From contig CP136069.1 of assembly GCA_032622095.1 (NCBI GenBank), forward strand, positions 171,794,394 through 171,858,393: a stretch of DNA of 64,000 bases, in the 5' to 3' direction. Numbering within the stretch: the stretch's first letter is position 1; every line of letters begins with the position of its first letter. This document shows positions 1 through 9,503 of the stretch, in pieces. The stretch comes from Siphonodentalium dalli. Taxonomy: Eukaryota; Mollusca; Scaphopoda; Gadilida; Siphonodentaliidae. The translations under genes and the position numbers were made by a program. The notes beneath the pieces were generated by a model. That model was not told where the DNA came from. It did not search any database and worked only from the letters and a program-made list of their open reading frames with translations.

Positions 1-2
1 TT

Positions 3-248
3 AGTAGAGTTTGTAAAAGTACACCATTAACTTACAAATTAGTAGATTTAGATGGTGAAAACATCGCAGGATCATTTTATGGTAAAGAAATTCAACATAT
101 AAAAGATAATAAAGTTTACGAAATTGAATCAGTTGTTGGTAAACGTTCAAGAAAAGTTGCTGGTAAATCAGTTAGAGAAATTAAAGTTCATTGGGCTGGT
201 TATCCTAAAAAATTTGACAGTTGGATACCTGCCACAAATTTGGTATAA
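3..248 (+). CDS. Polinton/adintovirus-type integrase, C-terminal end (cut by window edge)
   Basis: An open frame runs from the window edge to a TAA at 246-248 and gives the last 81 residues of an integrase. The first ~30 residues resemble the small SH3-like domain that follows the catalytic core of retrovirus-type (rve) integrases, with a TYKL...DG...I.G.FY pattern. Residues ~40-81 form a chromodomain-like module (YEIE start, VHWAGYP, then SWIPA near the end). That pairing is usual for integrases of Maverick/Polinton elements and adintoviruses and for some LTR elements. The capsid and protease genes directly downstream favour Polinton/adintovirus. The DDE catalytic core lies left of the window, so activity cannot be judged. 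The visible part has no stop or frameshift. Confidence 0.85.
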   Translation, partial: SRVCKSTPLTYKLVDLDGENIAGSFYGKEIQHIKDNKVYEIESVVGKRSRKVAGKSVREIKVHWAGYPKKFDSWIPATNLV

Positions 249-258
249 AACTTTTAAC

Positions 259-522
259 ATGTCTCAAAATGGTTCAGTTGGTCTCGATGCTCCATCACAA
301 TTTCAAATCTGTGGAGAAAAAATTGCAAAAAATCAAGTAACATATTTTACACAAATTATTATAATTGTTGGTATAATCGCTACAGCAATTGTTCATTTAA
401 GTTTACAAAGTGAAAATAACGAACTGTGGTTAATTTTACTCAGTAGTTCTTTGGGGTACATTTTACCAACACCGCGTTTGAAATATTTGAAAAATCAGTC
501 GGCAGAAATTTTGAAAGTATGA
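259..522 (+). CDS. Small membrane protein of the viral cassette
   Basis: This is an 87-residue frame starting at the ATG at 259, ten bases after the integrase stop. Upstream codons are open in this frame but overlap the integrase, so 259 is the likely start. Residues ~28-50 form a strongly hydrophobic segment. Residues ~55-70 are also hydrophobic and end in a GY-x-LP-x-P-x-LK pattern. A small two-helix membrane protein in this place, just before the penton gene, fits what I know of Polinton/adintovirus maps. Its role is unknown to me. The stop overlaps the next start as ATGA (519-522), which suggests a compact co-expressed block. Confidence 0.6.
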   Translation: MSQNGSVGLDAPSQFQICGEKIAKNQVTYFTQIIIIVGIIATAIVHLSLQSENNELWLILLSSSLGYILPTPRLKYLKNQSAEILKV

Positions 523-1370
523 ATCCTTTCTACATTACAATTCCGAGCGACAGTTCGATGGTAATGTATCCAAACAATACTCAATGTTGTTTTACTGTAC
601 AATTACCAAAACCAGTTCAAATTGATAAAGAAAAATGGGAAGTTGCATTAGCCGAACTGATAACACCTTCAGAAACATACAATGTTACAGGGGATTCGTG
701 TAAATTCAATTTGATTACAACTGATGCAATATTACTGTCTGTTCTTCAAAATCGTTTTGAAGAAAAGATATTTAGGAGACCTGATGGCGTTCATGCACTT
801 GAAATACAGATACAAAATGGTTCGTATACCTCTGCGACAGATTTAGTTGATACAATGCAAGATGTAATTGATGAAACACTTGGAGAAGCAATGCAAAACG
901 AATACGGATTTCACATCGGGTACTCAAAAGGTACAAAACGTGTGAAAATTATTCGCAAGAGTTTAAGTAACACAAAACTAGGAATTGAATTACCACAATG
1001 TCTTTTGCACAAGTTGGGTTACAAAACTGAAAACGCTTCTGAAGATTTTTATTCAAATAATAGATTTCCGTTTGGTGTAGATTTGAATGTTGGTCATAAT
1101 CTAATGTTTGTTAATTCTGATATTGCCGATTACACATTTGTTGGAAATGTTGAAGTACAAATTTTACGAGTTGTTTCTTTCAGAAGTAAAAGAGATATCG
1201 ACGGATTACATGTAAAACATGAATTTTTAAATTTACATTATGTTCCAGTTTCAAAGTCATACTTTGACAAAATTAGTGTAAATATAAGTGGCGACACAGG
1301 AAAATCAATTCAGTTTATCGGTGGTAAGTCTTTGGTGAAGCTACATTTCAGAAAACGAGAGGAGTTCTAA
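519..1370 (+). CDS. Penton-like minor capsid protein
   Basis: The 283-residue frame starts within the stop of the preceding gene (ATGA overlap). The N-terminus has the FY-x-T-x-PS-x-SS start, then an NNT region followed by W-EVALAE. I associate this arrangement with the penton (vertex, single jelly-roll) proteins of Polinton-like and adintovirus elements. It has no signal peptide or membrane helix, and beta-type hydrophobic alternation runs through the protein. It would sit at the fivefold vertices of an icosahedral particle built from the hexon-like protein at 1753-3057. Assignment rests on N-terminal pattern, size and gene order; structural prediction would settle it. The frame is intact. 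Confidence 0.62.
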   Translation: MNPFYITIPSDSSMVMYPNNTQCCFTVQLPKPVQIDKEKWEVALAELITPSETYNVTGDSCKFNLITTDAILLSVLQNRFEEKIFRRPDGVHALEIQIQNGSYTSATDLVDTMQDVIDETLGEAMQNEYGFHIGYSKGTKRVKIIRKSLSNTKLGIELPQCLLHKLGYKTENASEDFYSNNRFPFGVDLNVGHNLMFVNSDIADYTFVGNVEVQILRVVSFRSKRDIDGLHVKHEFLNLHYVPVSKSYFDKISVNISGDTGKSIQFIGGKSLVKLHFRKREEF

Positions 1371-1375
1371 AAACA

Positions 1376-1750
1376 ATGTTCCCCGTGTATAGAGGCGTAC
1401 CACGGCAATATGGTAATGGTATTGGTTCAATTTTCAAATCAGTTATGAGATCTGCTATACCATTTCTAAAACCGCTTGGTCGGACAGCTTTACAACTTGC
1501 GAAAAAACACACTTTTGGTGTTGCAGATGAAATTATTAATCAAGGTAAAAGTCCGAAAGAAGCGTTGATGTCTGAAGGTAAAAAAGCTTTAAAATCTTTT
1601 GGCACACAAGCTAAAAATCAAATTTTGAACTCGAGAAAAAAACCTAGAAAAAGAGTAGCGACTTCAAAAATGAATCATTCAGCTGTCAAACGCCGAAAAA
1701 GTCAGTCGAAAAATCATCCTAGCAGTCGAGCTCTTGATATTTTTGATTAA
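1376..1750 (+). CDS. Basic core / membrane-active protein (pX- or pVI-like)
   Basis: The 124-residue frame begins five bases after the penton-like stop. The first ~15 residues contain RGVPRQYGNGIG. Residues ~15-50 are glycine-containing and amphipathic, and the second half is very rich in Lys/Arg with KKPRKR and KRRK clusters typical of nucleic-acid binding or nuclear targeting. Adenoviruses and adintoviruses carry small basic core (pX) and membrane-lytic (pVI) proteins near the capsid genes. This product could be either, or combine both roles. I infer a DNA-packaging or internal capsid role from composition and position only. Confidence 0.55.
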   Translation: MFPVYRGVPRQYGNGIGSIFKSVMRSAIPFLKPLGRTALQLAKKHTFGVADEIINQGKSPKEALMSEGKKALKSFGTQAKNQILNSRKKPRKRVATSKMNHSAVKRRKSQSKNHPSSRALDIFD

Positions 1751-1752
1751 TC

Positions 1753-3057
1753 ATGGCACAAATGGTAAATGGATCATGCGAATGCAATAAATCGGAACTT
1801 GATATAACACATGTTCCACCAACGGTGGCTACAATGTCAGAATCGCAGTGGATCGAAAATCATCCTATTGCACCGCTGAATAATTCTGCTCCGATAGAGT
1901 TTGTCATACCATCTCAAACCGAAAAGTGGACAGATATTAATCAATCTTATCTTTATGTGAAATTCAAAATTACAAAAAAAGATGGAACTAATTTGGTAGC
2001 TGCTACGGAATTAGCACCTGTTAACAATTTCTTTCATAGCATGTTCAGCAGTATCGATGTTTACTTGAACAACAAATTGATAACTTCGAATTCTGACACT
2101 TACCCATACCGAGCATATTTCGAAAATCTGTTGGGATACTCTCAAGAATATAAAGATAATCAATTAGCAAATTTAGAAATGTGGTATGGCGATACAGCAG
2201 AACAATTTGAAGAGAGCACCAAAGGTGGTGCTAATGCTGGATTAACTTCTAGAGAAAGTTTGATCACTGGTAGTAAATTTGTTGAACTATGCGGACGCTT
2301 ACACACCGATCTGTTTCTTCAAGAAAAATATTTACCAAATGGAATTGAAATTCGTATCAGATTAAACAGATCACCATCAAAATTTTGCCTCATTGGCTCC
2401 GAGGATGGACAAATTGTTTTCGAATCAGCAGTGTTCCATGTCAGAACAGTTAGTCTCTTTTCAGCGGTCTCAAATAAATTAAATCAAGAAATTGCCCAGT
2501 CAAAAATGAAACTACCTATCAGACGAGTAGAAATAAAAACTTTCACAATTAGTACTGGACTTAGATCAAAAATTGAAGACCACTTATTTCAAGGACAATT
2601 ACCAAAGAGACTTTTTATTGCGTTGGTCGAAAATAAAGATATGAATGGAGATTTGGGTACCAATCCATTCCACTTCAAACATTTCAGTTTGAATAAATTG
2701 GAAGTTAGTCAAGACGGTCATACAATACATAACCGTCCATTTGAACCAAACTTCGCAACAAAACAATGTCTCAGATCATATTTATCTTTGTATCAATCTT
2801 TAGGAATGTTTGGTGTTAACAAATCAATTGGCATTAATTTAAAAGAATATATGAATGGTTATTGTTTGTGGGGTTTCGACTTGACACCGGACCAAGGAAG
2901 CGACGAGGGACATCTACATCCTATAAAGACAGGGAACCTGCGTTTGGAGCTTCAGTTCTTGACAGCTCTCACTACAGCCGTCAACGTTTTGGTGTATGCT
3001 GAATTCGACAGTGAAATAGAGATCACAGCTTTGAGAGAAGTGCTTACTGACTATTAG
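1753..3057 (+). CDS. Hexon-like major capsid protein (double jelly-roll)
   Basis: The 434-residue frame begins two bases after the previous stop. The N-terminal third has the features I recognise from Polinton/adintovirus major capsid proteins. A PIEF-x-IP segment leads into a strand ending in Y-x-KF, then a P-VNNF-HSMF-S-ID-YLNN block, then PYRAY-ENLL. Near the C-terminus a GNLRLE-x-F strand and a VY-x-EFDSEIEI strand close the second barrel. Animal genome annotations often label relatives as 'F54H12.2-like'. The protein would form the trimeric capsomers of a small icosahedral particle. It has no stop codons or frameshifts. Size and context fit, and this is one of the firmest calls in the window. 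Confidence 0.85.
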   Translation: MAQMVNGSCECNKSELDITHVPPTVATMSESQWIENHPIAPLNNSAPIEFVIPSQTEKWTDINQSYLYVKFKITKKDGTNLVAATELAPVNNFFHSMFSSIDVYLNNKLITSNSDTYPYRAYFENLLGYSQEYKDNQLANLEMWYGDTAEQFEESTKGGANAGLTSRESLITGSKFVELCGRLHTDLFLQEKYLPNGIEIRIRLNRSPSKFCLIGSEDGQIVFESAVFHVRTVSLFSAVSNKLNQEIAQSKMKLPIRRVEIKTFTISTGLRSKIEDHLFQGQLPKRLFIALVENKDMNGDLGTNPFHFKHFSLNKLEVSQDGHTIHNRPFEPNFATKQCLRSYLSLYQSLGMFGVNKSIGINLKEYMNGYCLWGFDLTPDQGSDEGHLHPIKTGNLRLELQFLTALTTAVNVLVYAEFDSEIEITALREVLTDY

Positions 3058-3058
3058 G

Positions 3059-3535
3059 ATGGAGTTCACAACACAGCTATGGAACTACTATGAAGAATAC
3101 CGACGTTCACAACACGTTGCTCCGAGATTAAAACTGATCTTGGACACACTCAACAACGCTACGATTGAAGAACTACAAGAAATTATTCGCAAGGAAGTGT
3201 CAGCAAACTGTGAAGGATGTAAAATAGAACATCCTAGTCAACGTGAACATGTTCTGTGTTTGTTCTCTACAACTGATGATTGGACAAACCAGTTTATCGA
3301 CTTAGCACTGATTAAACTTGACATATACAATGTTATGGAAAGATGGTTCCCGAAGCTGATGGAGTTAAACCCACACTGCAAGGAGAAGTTCGAAGCATAC
3401 CTTATGTGGGATCATCTGAGAAACAGTTTGGAGCTCAACCGCAAAAAAATTCGATGCAGAGTGGACTCTGATGTGGTCACAGCGAGTCAAAGAGAATTAC
3501 AACGATGCAGACAGCTGAACTTCAATATATTCTAG
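3059..3535 (+). CDS. Cys/His-motif protein of unknown function in the viral cassette
   Basis: The 158-residue frame starts one base after the hexon stop and overlaps the protease frame by 31 bases. It is helix-rich by composition. Residues 51-67 carry C-x2-C-x3-H-x5-H-x2-C (C51, C54, H58, H64, C67), with an HPSQ segment between the ligands. That looks like a small zinc-binding site. I do not recognise a named family, though a protein with this motif between capsid and protease genes seems familiar from related animal elements. Its position in the late block suggests a virion or assembly role, which is inference. No signal peptide or membrane segment is seen. Confidence 0.6.
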   Translation: MEFTTQLWNYYEEYRRSQHVAPRLKLILDTLNNATIEELQEIIRKEVSANCEGCKIEHPSQREHVLCLFSTTDDWTNQFIDLALIKLDIYNVMERWFPKLMELNPHCKEKFEAYLMWDHLRNSLELNRKKIRCRVDSDVVTASQRELQRCRQLNFNIF

Positions 3536-3978
3536 ACAATTCCTGGTTGCGTAAACTTAACACATATGTTTGTGCTAGAGATCTGTTACCAGAGAAGAAA
3601 CCACAACATATTCAAGCATATATTGTGAACACGCACTCATCGGATCAGCCAGGAGAACACTGGACCTTGATGTTATTCAAGGGAAGATCAGCTGTATACT
3701 TCGACTCATTTGGACTACCACCACCGAGACGATATATGTTACCATTCATAAAAAGGAACTCATCAGCATGGACTATGAATACAACACGATATCAACATCG
3801 TGCGACAAATGTGTGTGGATTATATTGTATATTCGCACTCCACCACATGATGAAAGGAAAGAGGATGAAAAGATTATTCAATTCTCGGGATTTCTTCAAG
3901 AATGACAGAACAATAGTTCGATGGTTTGGAAAACACTATGGTCGATTATACAGAAAAGCAAATTTGCTGTTGAATTAA
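3505..3978 (+). CDS. Adenain-like cysteine protease (maturation protease)
   Basis: The 157-residue frame resembles the C5 family proteases of adenoviruses and Polintons, which cleave capsid and core precursors during particle maturation. The catalytic elements are in the expected order: His52 in GEHW, Asp67 in FDSFG, a candidate oxyanion Gln97, and the nucleophile Cys104 in NVCGLYC. Family members are usually about 200 residues, so this one is short at the ends but contains the full catalytic set. The start lies inside the preceding frame. It is the last gene of the cassette visible here, and no further viral frame follows before the palindrome at 4396. Confidence 0.88.
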   Translation: MQTAELQYILDNSWLRKLNTYVCARDLLPEKKPQHIQAYIVNTHSSDQPGEHWTLMLFKGRSAVYFDSFGLPPPRRYMLPFIKRNSSAWTMNTTRYQHRATNVCGLYCIFALHHMMKGKRMKRLFNSRDFFKNDRTIVRWFGKHYGRLYRKANLLLN

Positions 3979-4395
3979 ACTTCACCAGCACATCGACGGC
4001 TGATATACATACAACGCAAAGAAGACGACGACCAGATAACAACGAATGTGTCAACAACTCCACAAAATAGACTCTTTTGTTATTGATTCAGCGTAGGATG
4101 TTGTAGGATGTTATAGGATGTTCAATTAAGTTTCTTCAAATCTGAGACCTTGTTTTGTACATAAATTATTGTTCTTTGTTAATATTATTGATGTATAATA
4201 ATATATTATTGTTCATTGTTCTTGTTTCAACAAAATCGTTTTCACTGTAGGATCCCCACCAATTGATTCTGTTCGTGTCGATGTGTCATCTCTGGTCAGA
4301 ATTATACAAACTTTAAAATTAGTAATGAAAAAATGTCTAAGTCCATTTTCATTTTTTCCGATCAGAAATATCACATCAATGACAGGAATATCTAT
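3979..4395. other. AT-rich non-coding stretch after the viral cassette
   Basis: No convincing gene. A ten-base unit containing TAGGATGTT occurs three times at 4094-4122. The rest is AT-rich with no clear terminator or second viral frame. It separates the protease stop from the large palindrome. Confidence 0.5.
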
Positions 4396-4735
4396 CCTCA
4401 GGGGGGAACTATGGCCCAGTACCCATCAGTGGGGGGCACTATGGCCCAGTACCCCCCAGTGGGGGAACTATGGCCCAGTACCCCCCAGTGGGGGGCACTA
4501 TGGCCCAGTACCCCCCAGTGGGGGGCACTATGGCCCAGTATCGAATACTGGACCATAGATCGTCCAGTATTCGATACTGGGCCATAGTGCCCCCCACTGG
4601 GGGCACTATGGCCCAGTATCGAATACTGGACGATCTATGGTCCAGTATTCGATACTGGGCCATAGTGCCCCCCACTGGGGGGTACTGGGCCATAGTGCCC
4701 CCCACTGGGGGGTACTGGGCCATAGTGCCCCCCAT
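4396..4735. repeat. Large palindrome built from ~30-bp G-run/C-run tandem units
   Basis: About five direct units on the left have the form GGGGGGCACTATGGCCCAGT followed by a C-run. Inverted units follow on the right. Two copies of a ~36-bp AT-richer core (around 4538-4573 and 4617-4652) sit in opposite orientation about a centre near 4596. The two strands encode mirrored MAQYPPVGG-type peptides, which confirms the inverted symmetry. Each unit is itself a G-run/C-run palindrome, so the region could form a long hairpin or cruciform. It lies 0.4 kb beyond the viral protease and may mark an element boundary or be an independent foldback. Confidence 0.85.
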
Positions 4736-5479
4736 TACTACTGCCAACACTCTCATCAGATCATTGTCTGTTGCGCAGGAATTGGTCTTGGAACCATGTG
4801 CCATCATCGATTAAAGAGACTCAGTGACATTGTTATTTATACGGATATAATTTATGTAATCATGAAACCGTGATTGATTCGTCAGCTACATGTATACCCA
4901 CATTCACAACGTTTATATACATTTACGATGGTAAATTCGCAATTCGACACATGCTAAAATTTTACCCACAGTCTAATCAGAAATAAACCCAGTTTAATTA
5001 ATTCACAACTCACTTTATTGTCACTATAAAATTCTAAAATCGAGACTTGTAGCTCAATAACATTTCTAAATTGTGAAACACGCTCTCGGTCGCTTTCGAT
5101 CATGTGTTCATCATTATTCTCAGTGAGTTAAAACTCTATTTAACTTTTGTAAAGTGCTTTTACATGTATACATTGTATATCGTTGTTATGTTTATCATTG
5201 CGGTAACATTTTACGCCCCGTGCTAGGAGATACAGATAAGTTTGCGTTCCATACATTTGTTCCATTCGTTCCATAATCTTTTATATATATGTTTGGTCTT
5301 ATTTTTAGCAATCCGTTGTTATCATTCATGGCGAGAAAATGTTCAATATTCTCATTAAAATATTTGGACTCCATACATGTATATCAAATAGTAAACGGTT
5401 ACATGTACACAGAACAATTGACCCGCGAATTGGGCAAATACAAACCGCAAACATGTTACTTTAATTTTAGATATAGAGC
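4736..5479. other. AT-rich non-coding DNA, nothing recognised
   Basis: Only short unrelated open frames are present. I see no repeat partner elsewhere in the window. Confidence 0.4.
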
Positions 5480-5621
5480 ATCTCAGATGAGTTTCTATTT
5501 TATATGGAATTTATCAACCGAGTTTACTAAATATGATTTGAACCAATGTTTACTGAGGCTCAAATAGAATTTAGTGGACGAGGTTGATAAATTACGTATA
5601 AAATAGAACGGGTGCGAGATA
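5480..5621. repeat. Short foldback (imperfect inverted repeat)
   Basis: The arms begin TTCTATTTTATA on the left (from ~5491) and mirror TATAAAATAGAA on the right (to ~5611). Imperfect pairing covers about 40 bp per arm across ATTTATCAACC. Spurious frames on the two strands encode near-identical peptides (WNLST / RNLST), confirming the symmetry. This is a MITE-sized hairpin with no coding capacity. Confidence 0.75.
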
Positions 5622-5924
5622 CATTTTATCACATGATCAAATAAACGCAAAATATTCATCGAAAACAACAATAATAAACTGCAGCGATCGCAAGTCATTT
5701 AAAGAATGGTGTGACATCATCGCACGCACTGATATTACACGTGTGTCTTATCGATAATTACTAAACTGGTGTTATGGGCTAATTATGTGATAAATTGTGA
5801 TATTAGCTGTACGTGGCATATCCATATTCATAGTAATAACAAATTAATTGTTGTTGATGACTAAAAAATGTTATTCAAATAAACATTAAATGTTTTATTC
5901 AGTTTGTTGTCATTATGACATCCC

Positions 5925-7759
5925 ACTCTACATAGGGCTTCACGGTATCCACCTTCAGAATACCGACTACGATATTTGATGAAATACCGCGGTATGACTA
6001 AATACCGTCAAGAATAATTTCCAAACATTTTGCTAGTCAAGATACCTTGGAACATGCAGTACGAATTCCAATATTTGAGTGTGAATGTAGTGTCACGCCG
6101 ACATACGCAAATAGGACAACGCAATGCATGTCACTTGTGATCATAACAATGTATGGGGTCCTAATGACGTACGTCGCTTTCGTAAACAATGTCAAGCATT
6201 TAGTTCACAATTTTTATTTCATAACAAAGAATATTCAACGTGCTAAAATAACGACAATACTGAACTGACATGTTTATCCGAACAAAGTACACCACTACAG
6301 TCCAATGAGTCTACATTTTTGCCGCGAGAAACGACAACATATAAACATTATCTGGCTTCAGACAAGAACACTTCGGTTCAATAATCTGTCCCGACTTAAG
6401 GCTTAGAAGGCACACTTGTGACACATGTGTATACATGGATATGTTCGCGCGAATTCTGACAACGTTGTGTAGTTTGCATTTCGTAATTGTATGGATGGCG
6501 ATCATGGTCTAAATATTTGAGCTGCATATGGGATGACGTACATCCGTTAGGATTATCTTTGTCTTTTAAAAGAGACTGGTATCACGCATGCATCGCGACA
6601 ATCCTCAAAATTATCGATAAGTTATACGTCGTAAACGTTCATAAAAGCTCATAATTGAAAACGTTTCGTTGGTGCACTAAACACACACCATCAGCATACA
6701 ACGCGTTGACACTCCTTTTGTTATGAATGCTTTTAGCACTTTATTCATTTTTGCCCTGGGAGTCTTGTCTGGATCGTTATCTTCTCGTATCGCTGGTTCT
6801 AGTTTCGTCTCGCTGATTCTCGTTTATATATCAAAAGCTGGAATGGATCGCTTACTGAACTATGCTTTCAATACAGTCGATTGTGGCGTTTCAGTTTTTC
6901 TGACATGAAACGTGTAGTGATTACTTTCTGGGCGTCTTGTCTGGCTGGTTGTTTTCTCATGTCGCTGGTCTCGTTTCGTCTCGCTGGTTCTCTTTCATTA
7001 CTTACACGCACGCGTTATTGTTTCGTATATATTAAATTTGTTTACGTTTGCTGTCGTAAAACCGACTAAGTGCCACCGCAGGCGCTGCGATTAAAATCTT
7101 AAGTGGGGAAAATCGCAGGTGGAGAAAAGTGCTCTGGTGCTGCGATGTCTGCAGCTGGGATTTTATCCACGCGATCGATCACATGATAGCAAAATATTAT
7201 ACCACATTCTCCGCATTATGCAATTATATACATATGCATGGCATGTATCTCACTTTTCTAAACTAACAAGTTGAACTTGAAAGTTCAAGTGAAATTGAAT
7301 AATTTTTTGAATAACAATTGCGGCAGCCCTTTTCTCCCTGTCTGCATATCAAATGGCTGATATGTTGTGTAGGAACTCCCTGCCTTGCCACATCTCCACT
7401 AATGTGGCCTCGTTTTTTGAAAGTCCAAGATGTTTGTGAACGCCATTTTTGATTTTTTTGTCTTTTCGTGGTATTTATCACATGTCCAGTGCGCGACCAT
7501 GGTCATGTGACAGCTACGAACGCGCGAGTTGACAAGGTCACGCCACGATTTTCCTGATAAAATCAAACAGTGCTTGGTCGCTACGATATGGCTGCGACAT
7601 TGTCGTGGGCATGCGCACGTCTGCGGTGGTTCTAAAAGAAGAAAATATAGCGTGCCTCGATATACCGACCATTCAAGTAATCCAATACCGACTACTCGGT
7701 ATTAAAAATAAAACCGCGGTATGACTAAATACCGAAAACCGTGAAGCCCTAACTCTACA
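5925..7759. mobile_element. hAT-type non-autonomous DNA transposon with 8-bp TSD
   Basis: The element runs 5933-7751 (1819 bp). It begins TAGGGCTTCACGGT and ends with the inverse ACCGTGAAGCCCTA. It is flanked on both sides by the same eight bases, ACTCTACA (5925-5932 and 7752-7759). An 8-bp target duplication with TIRs starting YAGGG is diagnostic of the hAT superfamily. Subterminal CGGTATT-type motifs cluster inside both ends, and a CCGCGGTATGACTAAATACC segment occurs in the same orientation near each end. An internal direct repeat lies at ~6762-6830 and ~6934-7000. No transposase frame is seen, so it would depend on an enzyme in trans. Confidence 0.88.
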
Positions 7760-9054
7760 TAACAGTTCCAATGTACCCATGTTTGGCGAGATATTTCAGT
7801 AATATAGATTTCACACGGATTCATTTAAACGCTTACGTTAATGTACAAGTGTCTGGTAATTTTCTTTTATACACGCCGATTACGCGCACACTGACCAGCT
7901 TGTGTAAGGGTGGATACACACATGCATGTAATCTCTGTAAATATCGTGTATTTGGCGTTTTACATGGATCATACAGACCATGTAATATGTGTCTGCTGAC
8001 AACCCAATCATTGCGGCTATGTTTGACCACAGTGAGTCAAGCTCTGAACGTGCAGAGAGCGGTTGACTGGACGAAGTCGTCAGGCCGCTTAACATAATTG
8101 TTCGCGCGATAACCCAAATGTTGGACGTTCTGTTTAAATCATTGTCAGTCTTCTCTTGATTGTATACCAGTGATGGTCCCAGGATTTCCCCAACGCGGGG
8201 CTATGATCCCCAACATGGGGGCTATATTATCCCGGAAGCTGCCGGACTGACCACTACATATGTTCTCGACCGGGGGGGGGGGGGCATGCAGCACCATGAG
8301 TCCTACCCCATGAAGCCACGAAGCCACTCCTGATTTGTAAATTTCGTAGTTGACAGTCATATCTGTCGTGCCTGTTTGCTATATATACGAGTGATTAATC
8401 TCATATGCAGCAATTTATGCTATTCATATAATTATGAACATATTATTACAGCTTTAAATTTGAAGGTACAGAAGGTGGTGTTGCTGTGTGTCTTCATTCG
8501 GGAAAAGGGTTGTCTAGCTAAGAGTTCACACCTACGTCACATTTCCTCTCTTGTGTTATATACGCACACTTTACAACTATGGAATATTTAAGTAAAACAT
8601 GTTGTACATTCTTGCCCAGATAATCCCGGCCGATACATTCAACTAAATCCCTTAGTTATTCGAAACTTTCGAGAACAAGTCCCCTCCCCCAATCATGGAT
8701 TATAGTCCAAAATGTGATAATTCAAGACTGTAAAGGCTAAAATTGTGACAGTTAGGAACTTGTTCATCCTTCGGCCTGAGAAACATATACTGTTCTGTAA
8801 ATTCTGGGTTAAAAATGGGGGGGGGGGGGTGACTCTTTTTTCTTTCAACGCTGTACCTGCATTAATTTTCTTGGCGCTGTGATGGATATATGCATGGAAA
8901 TCCAAATTGAATGATATCAATTGAGCTCGCCCTCAAATTATCCGAGCAATCTCAACAAACTGGTATTGTCTGTCTTAATTTTCCAATGCCTGTTATTCAA
9001 GGCATGAGAGCATCATATCGGATTGTTAAAATTTGAGCTCAGGCCATGCATAGT
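7760..9054. other. Non-coding stretch with two 13-base G runs
   Basis: No gene recognised. Homopolymer G runs occur at 8272-8284 and 8817-8829. A short region at ~8176-8220 repeats a CCCCAAC...GGGG pattern. The open frames are short and lack any domain. Confidence 0.4.
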
Positions 9055-9503
9055 GGTTACAATACACCAAATGATTTGCATATGCCTCAGTGTTAACAAA
9101 TCCCACTGGCCTGTATTCGCATGAAAGTTTTGACCCTGCACGGGTATAACAAATTGAAGAACGCCATTTTAGAAACAAGAAAATGTGCTCAAAAGTACTT
9201 GTCAACGATCTCGATCTCGCTGCAGTTTGACAAACGTCACACTACCCTTAAAATTGAGAAAAAAATGACATCGAAAAAAAACACCAACCCCTCCCATAAA
9301 TTATTCGCCAATTTTACAGTCGTAACTGTTCACCATGTGACTATATTTGTTTCTCGTCGGGAAACACGTTTGTGCATTTTTTCGTGCAATTTGCATCCAT
9401 CTATCATTGACCATTCAGCTGCCAGAATTGTTTTTATGCTGATCCTAGCTTGGGGGTCCCAGGGGAAATCACTCTACTAATTTGTATTTGGTGTATTGTA
9501 ACC
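9055..9503. mobile_element. MITE-like element with 18-bp terminal inverted repeats
   Basis: The left end GGTTACAATACACCAAAT at 9055 is mirrored by ATTTGGTGTATTGTAACC ending at 9503. The interior holds an open frame (9121-9480) with no recognisable domain, which I do not call a gene. The target duplication is unclear; the flanks share only TAG-like bases. The superfamily is not assigned. Confidence 0.6.

Noticed and set aside
4283-4873. Overlapping open frames on both strands
   Set aside because: They are mirrored translations of the palindrome repeats, not proteins.
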